Shown here: piece after piece, positions 59,117 through 64,000 of the stretch
Layout: each line of letters starts with the position of its first letter
How positions within the stretch are numbered: position 1 is the stretch's first letter
Origin: Thalassospira profundimaris
GTDB taxonomy: Bacteria; Pseudomonadota; Alphaproteobacteria; Rhodospirillales; Thalassospiraceae
Reading direction: 5' to 3'
Length of the DNA: 64,000 nucleotides
Assembly (NCBI RefSeq): GCF_003326675.1
Contig: NZ_JPWF01000007.1
Location: 186,001-250,000, forward strand
Notes under the pieces: model-generated
Told to the model about the DNA's origin: nothing
Database searches by the model: none
The model's input: the letters and a program-made list of their open reading frames with translations, nothing else
Made by a program: the position numbers and the translations under genes

Positions 59117-60421
59117 TTAAGATGCGAAGCTTTCGATGCGCATCAATACCGGCGGCTGCGAATTGCTTTCGAAGGCGGCAATATCATTGACGGCCCCCGA
59201 CATCGCGGACTCGGTCGTTTCGTGGGCGACGATCACCACCGGCACAACCCCGCCTTCGGTTTCCGCGCGGCCATGCTGGATCATGGAGGCCATCGACACG
59301 CCATGTTTGGCAAGGGTCGCGGTTACTTCGGCCATCACACCCGGGCGATCCCACACCATCAGGCGCAGATAATAGGCACCAGTATGCTTTTCGAGTGACG
59401 CGCGCACGTTTTTCTTAAGACGTTCAGCAGGCACACCAAAGACCGGGGCGCTGCGCCCTGCTGCGATATCGACGATATCGGCAACAACCGCCGATGCAGT
59501 CGGACGTTCGCCCGCCCCGCAGCCCTGTAGAACCACCGGACCAACATAATCACCTTCAAGGGCAACCGCGTTAAACACGCCTTCGACCTTGGAAATCTGG
59601 GTTGCACGATCCACCATTACCGGGGAAACGCGCTGTTCGATGCCTTCGGCGGTCTGTTTGGCAATGCCCAGCAACTTGATGCGATAGCCAAGCTCTTCGG
59701 CCAGTTGAATATCAAGGGCGGAAACGCTGCGGATGCCTTCAACTGCAACCGCATCGAAATCAACCTCGGTGCCGAATGCCAGGCTGGCAAGGATCGCCAG
59801 CTTGTGCGCGGCATCAATACCATCTACGTCAAAGGTCGGATCAGCCTCGGCATAGCCAAGTTTCTGTGCTTCGGCCAGAACGTCGGCAAAGTCACGGCCC
59901 TGTTCACGCATGGTGGTCAGGATATAGTTGCACGTACCGTTCAGGATGCCGGTCACACGCGTGATCGCATTGCCTGCCAGACCTTCACGCAGCGCCTTGA
60001 TCACCGGGATACCGCCGGCCACTGCGGCCTCATAGGCAATGGTGACATTGTTGGCATCGGCAATCTGGGCCAGTTCAACACCCTTAAGCGCAATCAGCGC
60101 CTTGTTGGCGGTAACGACATGCTTGCCATTTTCAAGGGCGGTCTTGCAGACATCATAGGCGATGCCTTCGGATCCACCGATCAGCTCGACCAGAATGTCG
60201 ATCTCGGCATCTGCGGCAAGATCACGTGCATCATCGTACCAGGTCAGACCATCAGTCGAAAAACCACGATCACGAGTTCGATCACGCGCCGATACCGCTG
60301 TAACAACAATCTGGGTGCCCGAACGGTCAGCCAGAATGTCGCGATGTTCACTCAGCAGTTTAACGGTTCCGGCACCGACCGTACCAAGGCCTGCCACACC
60401 GATTTTTACGACGTCTTTCAC
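59117..60421 (-). CDS. hom: Homoserine dehydrogenase
   Basis: A 434-residue NAD(P)H enzyme that reduces aspartate semialdehyde to homoserine for threonine and methionine. N-terminal GVAGLGTVGAGTVKLL is the nucleotide loop; ILNGTCNYILTTM and YAEADPTFDVDGIDAAHKLAIL form the catalytic core; the last 85 residues (YYLRLMVWDRPGVMAEVTATLAKHGVSM) form an ACT domain for threonine feedback. It supplies homoserine for the same pathway as metC. Confidence 0.96.
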   Translation of the reverse strand: MKDVVKIGVAGLGTVGAGTVKLLSEHRDILADRSGTQIVVTAVSARDRTRDRGFSTDGLTWYDDARDLAADAEIDILVELIGGSEGIAYDVCKTALENGKHVVTANKALIALKGVELAQIADANNVTIAYEAAVAGGIPVIKALREGLAGNAITRVTGILNGTCNYILTTMREQGRDFADVLAEAQKLGYAEADPTFDVDGIDAAHKLAILASLAFGTEVDFDAVAVEGIRSVSALDIQLAEELGYRIKLLGIAKQTAEGIEQRVSPVMVDRATQISKVEGVFNAVALEGDYVGPVVLQGCGAGERPTASAVVADIVDIAAGRSAPVFGVPAERLKKNVRASLEKHTGAYYLRLMVWDRPGVMAEVTATLAKHGVSMASMIQHGRAETEGGVVPVVIVAHETTESAMSGAVNDIAAFESNSQPPVLMRIESFAS

Positions 60422-60498
60422 GATAACTCCTTAAGCACGTGGTTCGTTTCGCAAGCGCGCATATAACCGAAACCGGTTATCGCGTCCTGATAAAATTA

Positions 60499-60520
60499 CG
60501 CCCGGGACATGTCCCGGGCG
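60499..60520. repeat. Perfect 22-bp palindrome between the aminotransferase and hom
   Basis: Each arm is CGCCCGGGACA and there is no spacer. On the minus strand it is followed by GTAATTTTATC, so it may act as an attenuator between the two genes; a zero-base-loop palindrome also suits a protein-binding site. Confidence 0.6.
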
Positions 60521-60544
60521 AAACACAGAATGCTTTATCGGATA

Positions 60545-61786
60545 TCAGAAAGATTTCTTCAACAGTTCACGTGCAGATTCTGCATCCGGACATTTGGCAA
60601 AGAACTGTTTGATGTTCCGGTTGGCCTGACGGATGCGGTGTTTGTTCTCGACCAGTGCAATACGCACATGGCGATCGCCATATTCCCCAAAGCCAAGACC
60701 CGGTGCCACAGCAACCCCTGCTTCCTGCAAAAGCAGCTTGGAGAAATCAAGCGAACCCAGCTCGGCAAACGGTTCCGGGATCGGGGCCCAGGCAAACATG
60801 GTTGCCGCCGGGCTTGGAATTTCCCAACCCGCACTTTGTGCGCCTTCGATAAAGATATCGCGGCGTTCGCGGTACAGATTACGGAACCCTTCAACACAAT
60901 CCTGCGGACCGTTAAGGGCCGCGGTTGCCGCCACCTGAACGGGGGTGAAGGCCCCGTAATCAAGATATGACTTGATCCGGGTCAGCGCGTTGATCAGCTT
61001 TTTGTTGCCGGTGGCAAAACCGATACGCCAGCCCGCCATCGAATAGGTTTTCGACAGCGAATAGAATTCAACGGCAATGTCCTTCGCGCCCTTGCACTGA
61101 AGGATCGAGGGCGGCGGATTGCCATCAAAGTAAATCTCGGAATAGGCAATATCAGACAGCACATAGATTTCATGCTTGCGGCAGAAATCGACAACTTCCT
61201 GATAGAAATCCAGATCAACCACAAGCGATGTCGGGTTGGCCGGGAAGTTCAGGACAACCGCACTTGGTTTCGGGACCGAGTGCTTGACCGCACGGTGCAG
61301 CTGTTCCATGAAGCTTTCGGTATTGAACGTGCCCTGATCGTCATCGCCAATTGGAATATGGCGCAATGCTGCACCGGCAATGATGAAGCCGAATGCATGG
61401 ATCGGATAGGACGGGTTCGGCACCAGGAAAATATCACCCGGGCTGGTGATCGCGGCAGCCAGGTTGGCCAGACCTTCCTTGGAACCGATGGTCACAACAG
61501 TTTCGGTTTCCGGATCGATATCAACACCAAAGCGGCGCCCGTAATAGGCTGCCAACGCCTTGCGCAAGCCGGGAATACCACGCGACATCGAATAGCCATG
61601 CGTGCGCGGGTTCTGAACCGTTTCAACCAGTTTATCGACAATATGTTGCGGGGTGGCCGGGTCCGGGTTGCCCATGCCGAAATCAATAATGTCCTCACCC
61701 GCTCGCCGTGCCGCCGCCTTCATCGCATTTACTTCTGCGAATACGTAAGGGGGGAGACGTTTTATGCGGTGGAAGTCTTGGGACAT
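60545..61786 (-). CDS. alaC: Class I aminotransferase, AlaC-like
   Basis: A 413-residue PLP transaminase. DFGMGNPDPATPQHIVDKLVE, SKEGLANLAAAI, PNPSYPIHAFGF, VLSDIAYSEIYF and SLSKTYSMAGWRIGF (PLP lysine) match the AlaC/LL-DAP-aminotransferase-related group. It probably makes alanine or glutamate-family transamination products; LL-diaminopimelate aminotransferase activity is a less likely option. It precedes hom on the same strand, 123 bases apart, as in related genomes. Confidence 0.85.
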   Translation of the reverse strand: MSQDFHRIKRLPPYVFAEVNAMKAAARRAGEDIIDFGMGNPDPATPQHIVDKLVETVQNPRTHGYSMSRGIPGLRKALAAYYGRRFGVDIDPETETVVTIGSKEGLANLAAAITSPGDIFLVPNPSYPIHAFGFIIAGAALRHIPIGDDDQGTFNTESFMEQLHRAVKHSVPKPSAVVLNFPANPTSLVVDLDFYQEVVDFCRKHEIYVLSDIAYSEIYFDGNPPPSILQCKGAKDIAVEFYSLSKTYSMAGWRIGFATGNKKLINALTRIKSYLDYGAFTPVQVAATAALNGPQDCVEGFRNLYRERRDIFIEGAQSAGWEIPSPAATMFAWAPIPEPFAELGSLDFSKLLLQEAGVAVAPGLGFGEYGDRHVRIALVENKHRIRQANRNIKQFFAKCPDAESARELLKKSF

Positions 61787-62128
61787 TATCCTACATCCTC
61801 ATCAAATTGCCGAATTTCGAATTTTATGTGAAAAGCACATCCTCGAATTCACGAAAATTGCGTTTGAGCCACTAAAATTGGCCCGAAGCAGCGAACAATT
61901 CGAAGGATGTACCTTTTATGGAAATCATACTCAACGAATTAATGCGCCTGATCCATGCATAATTCGCATTTGCGGCAAGCGCACGGCGCGAATTCGGCAA
62001 AATTCCCGTAATTCAGGATTATTCACTGCGCTTTCAAAAAATCTGCCGGAACGAGAACAGCGCGAAAGGATTGCTCCCTTCGCGCTGCTGAAATCTGTTT
62101 CGGGTCAAACCGCCCCGAATAGACCGGA
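61787..62128. other. 342-base intergenic region
   Basis: The right part holds a hairpin, CAGCGCGAA (62058-62066) with TTCGCGCTG (about 62080-62088), downstream of the leftward OmpA lipoprotein; it lacks a clear T-run. The left part is AT-richer and should contain the aminotransferase promoter. I see no gene in it. Confidence 0.4.
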
Positions 62129-63460
62129 TCAGTAATCCAGATAAATCTCGACGCGGCGGTTGCCGGCTTCACCTGCCGGAACGCCTTCGTAATAGCGCGG
62201 GTCCGCCGATCCGTCGGCACCGACAAAGATCGCATCCGGTGCAACACCAAGTGACAACAGGCGCGACACAACGGCCGATGCACGGCCTTCGGATACGCGA
62301 CGGTTCACCGCCATATGATGTTCAAGCGACATATTACCGGTCCGCATTGAGGCATGACCGATTACACGCAAAACGCCACCGGTCTGCTGCCAGGTGCTGG
62401 CGACCTGCTGCAGAACCGAATAATCCGAACCGCCAAGATTTGTCGAGCCGTGACCAAACTGGATCTGCGCGATCTGCATGCCATTGATTGCCGGTGGCAG
62501 CTGATCTACCGAACCAACACCAAGACGCGATGCAAGTCCGCTGTTGCTGGCGGTCTGATCCATCATACCGGATTCGTCATACCCCGCCGAACCACCGCCA
62601 AGCTGGCTTTGATCGACGACAACCGAACCATCATCGGAATACATGGAATAATCAAAACCCAGACCGGAATCGATGGTCGCGGCCGGTTCATTGGCAAAAA
62701 CGCCCTGCCCTTCGGCAAGACGGCGCTGATACTGATCCATCACCGGATCGCCGGTTGAAACCGGTGCGGCCTGCGATGCTTCATACGCGGCAAGCTGTTG
62801 CTGGCGCGCGACATTACTGTTTGCTGCATCAAGTGCAGCCTGCGCCTCGGCGATGGCGGCTTGTTCATCAAGGTTTGGTTCGGCCGGTGCTGCTACCGGG
62901 GTCGGCACAGTACCGGACGCCGCAGACTTGGCATTCCATTCATCGGCAATTGACGAACCGGTCGGCGCCGAAGTCACCGCACTTGTGGTTGCCGCTGCTG
63001 TTGCCGCCGTTGCAGCAGCCGTCGCCGACGTCGTTGCCGCCGAGGTCGGTGCTGCCATCGCGCTTGTGGTGACCGGGGTCGTCGGCGCAGGCGTCACAAT
63101 CGGCTGGGCAACCGGGACTTCCGGTGCATTTTGAAGCGCGTTAACCGGTGCACTGCTTTGACGGCGACCGGACTGGCTGTATTGCGCATTGGCGCGGTCC
63201 GCAGCAAGACCTGCGATCAACGCATCGCGTTCCTGGTCACCGGTGACAATCGGCTTGCTCGGGGTATCGGCAAGGCTGGGATATTCACCATCTTCACCGG
63301 GAATCGGCTGTTCGGATTTTGCGCCGGCGGTTTCATCATCGCCGTCAAACATGTCACCGACCGACTTCCCCCATTCGACCGGATTGATTGCATCAGGAAC
63401 AGAAGAACAAGCGCCCAATGCCAGCACCACCGCCAGCGCAGAGCCGGTCTGCAGAACCAT
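62129..63460 (-). CDS. OmpA-family lipoprotein with long Ala/Thr linker
   Basis: A predicted outer-membrane lipoprotein. Starting at ATG 63460 (443 aa) it begins with a signal and lipobox, MVLQTGSALAVVLALGACSS, with AAGGGGGA about eight bases upstream; ATG 63526 would add 22 residues without such a site. Residues about 120-190 are a low-complexity Ala/Thr/Pro linker. The C-terminus (about 340-443) is OmpA-like: VIGHASMRTG, SEGRASAVVSRLLSLGV, EAGNRRVEIYL, expected to bind peptidoglycan. It probably tethers the outer membrane to the wall. Confidence 0.85.
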   Translation of the reverse strand: MVLQTGSALAVVLALGACSSVPDAINPVEWGKSVGDMFDGDDETAGAKSEQPIPGEDGEYPSLADTPSKPIVTGDQERDALIAGLAADRANAQYSQSGRRQSSAPVNALQNAPEVPVAQPIVTPAPTTPVTTSAMAAPTSAATTSATAAATAATAAATTSAVTSAPTGSSIADEWNAKSAASGTVPTPVAAPAEPNLDEQAAIAEAQAALDAANSNVARQQQLAAYEASQAAPVSTGDPVMDQYQRRLAEGQGVFANEPAATIDSGLGFDYSMYSDDGSVVVDQSQLGGGSAGYDESGMMDQTASNSGLASRLGVGSVDQLPPAINGMQIAQIQFGHGSTNLGGSDYSVLQQVASTWQQTGGVLRVIGHASMRTGNMSLEHHMAVNRRVSEGRASAVVSRLLSLGVAPDAIFVGADGSADPRYYEGVPAGEAGNRRVEIYLDY

Positions 63461-63787
63461 CCGCAGCTTCCCCCTTGCAGTTTCCTGCCACGACCACTGC
63501 TCTGTCGTCGATTTCAGAACGCCCATTTGTTTTCGCTGCTCCAAATTCAGTTGGATGACCTTTGCGTTAAAATATCCGCACAAACGTCACCTTATAATTC
63601 TTGTACTACCCCTTGGCGACGCGCTAGGCTAAGACCATGATAAGCTTGGGATCAAGCAGAGTTTCAACCCGGAGCGCCATTAAGATACCGAACACATAAA
63701 ACGTCAAAAGTATTGCGATATTGCAAAGAAGCCCAAAACGTTTTGAAGTAACAAAGTATCTGCGGCGGTATCATAAGGGAATGCCCC
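63461..63787. other. 327-base divergent intergenic region
   Basis: It lies between the leftward OmpA lipoprotein and the rightward phaC and presumably contains both promoters. Bases about 63660-63770 are AT-rich. A near-dyad TTGCGATATTGCAA lies at about 63714-63727. No gene, RNA gene or terminator is evident. Confidence 0.4.
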
Positions 63788-64000
63788 ATGAGCGATCAAC
63801 AGGCCATCGAAACCGAAATCACCCACCCGGATCCCGAAAAACTGTCAGCAGCAATGGCAGAAATTGCCGAAAGAAGTCAACGACTTGTATCTGACTTTCT
63901 TGCAAGACAGGCAGAAGATCCGGAAATTTCCGACCCGGACCCGCTTAATATCGGCTCTGCTTTCGCCGAACTGACCAGCCAGATCATGCAGAACCCGGTC
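63788..64000 (+). CDS. phaC: Class I poly(3-hydroxyalkanoate) synthase, N-terminal part only
   Basis: The first 71 codons of a gene that continues beyond the window. The N-terminal pattern (EKLSAAMAEIAERSQRLVSDFLARQ, then DPLNIGSAFAELTSQIMQNP) matches class I PhaC, which polymerises (R)-3-hydroxyacyl-CoA into storage polyester granules. AAGGGA lies about seven bases before ATG 63788. The lipase-box Cys is outside the window, so the call rests on the N-terminal helix region only. Confidence 0.7.
   Translation, partial: MSDQQAIETEITHPDPEKLSAAMAEIAERSQRLVSDFLARQAEDPEISDPDPLNIGSAFAELTSQIMQNPV

Overview
The window reads as chromosomal DNA of a free-living, motile alphaproteobacterium of the Rhodospirillales, most likely Thalassospira or a close relative. 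This rests on moderate-to-high GC, a complex I NDUFS4-like subunit, a class I PHA synthase start, an alphaproteobacterial-style zur-znuCB locus, and an aminotransferase-hom-glpX gene order with recJ close by. The genus call is inference from gene content. I saw no rRNA, prophage, insertion sequence or CRISPR array. Most of the window is densely packed core and metabolic genes on both strands with small accessory insertions.

1-12.1 kb: a partial unknown protein; an AlaX-type editing protein, a SseA-type sulfurtransferase, two overlapping GNAT acetyltransferases and ribosomal protein L32; a threonine dehydratase divergent from a cystathionine beta-lyase; a SulP transporter fused to STAS and cyclic-nucleotide-binding domains; an old yellow enzyme/cupin pair divergent from a LysR regulator.

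12.1-16 kb: a zinc locus. zur-znuC-znuB runs left and hisI-COG0523 GTPase runs right from one region holding a Zur-box-like palindrome. Both the ZnuC ATPase and the COG0523 GTPase carry long histidine-rich stretches.

16-27.5 kb: aldo/keto reductase, YitT membrane protein, an AT-rich orphan gene beside tRNA-Arg, NDUFS4-like protein, tRNA-Pro, DUF192 plus a histone-deacetylase-like amidohydrolase, an alpha/beta hydrolase, and a two-gene signalling unit (REC-EAL regulator plus hybrid histidine kinase).

27.5-38.2 kb: a TPP riboswitch controlling a thiamine-precursor ABC transporter (thiZXY-like); metallo-beta-lactamase-fold hydrolase; a DadA-like oxidase divergent from a second PLP trans-sulfuration enzyme; a ChaN-like protein; an orphan Panacea/SocA-like protein; apt; three small unknown proteins.

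38.2-50.4 kb: a motility and sensing block (c-type haem chemoreceptor with an FNR-like site, two tandem orphan periplasmic binding proteins, motAB), SAM hydrolase, a TPR/SHOCT-like/SPOR lipoprotein, a degenerate EAL protein, a zinc-ribbon DinB polymerase and three identical tandem tRNA-Glu genes.

50.4-64 kb: an MFS transporter with a hairpin over its start codon, a third binding protein, recJ, a peroxiredoxin, a parDE toxin-antitoxin module with clear promoter and operator repeats, a YegD-like Hsp70, glpX, hom, an AlaC-type aminotransferase, an OmpA-type lipoprotein, and the first 71 codons of a PHA synthase. Start codons were moved where a Shine-Dalgarno site or family boundary supported it; each case is stated.
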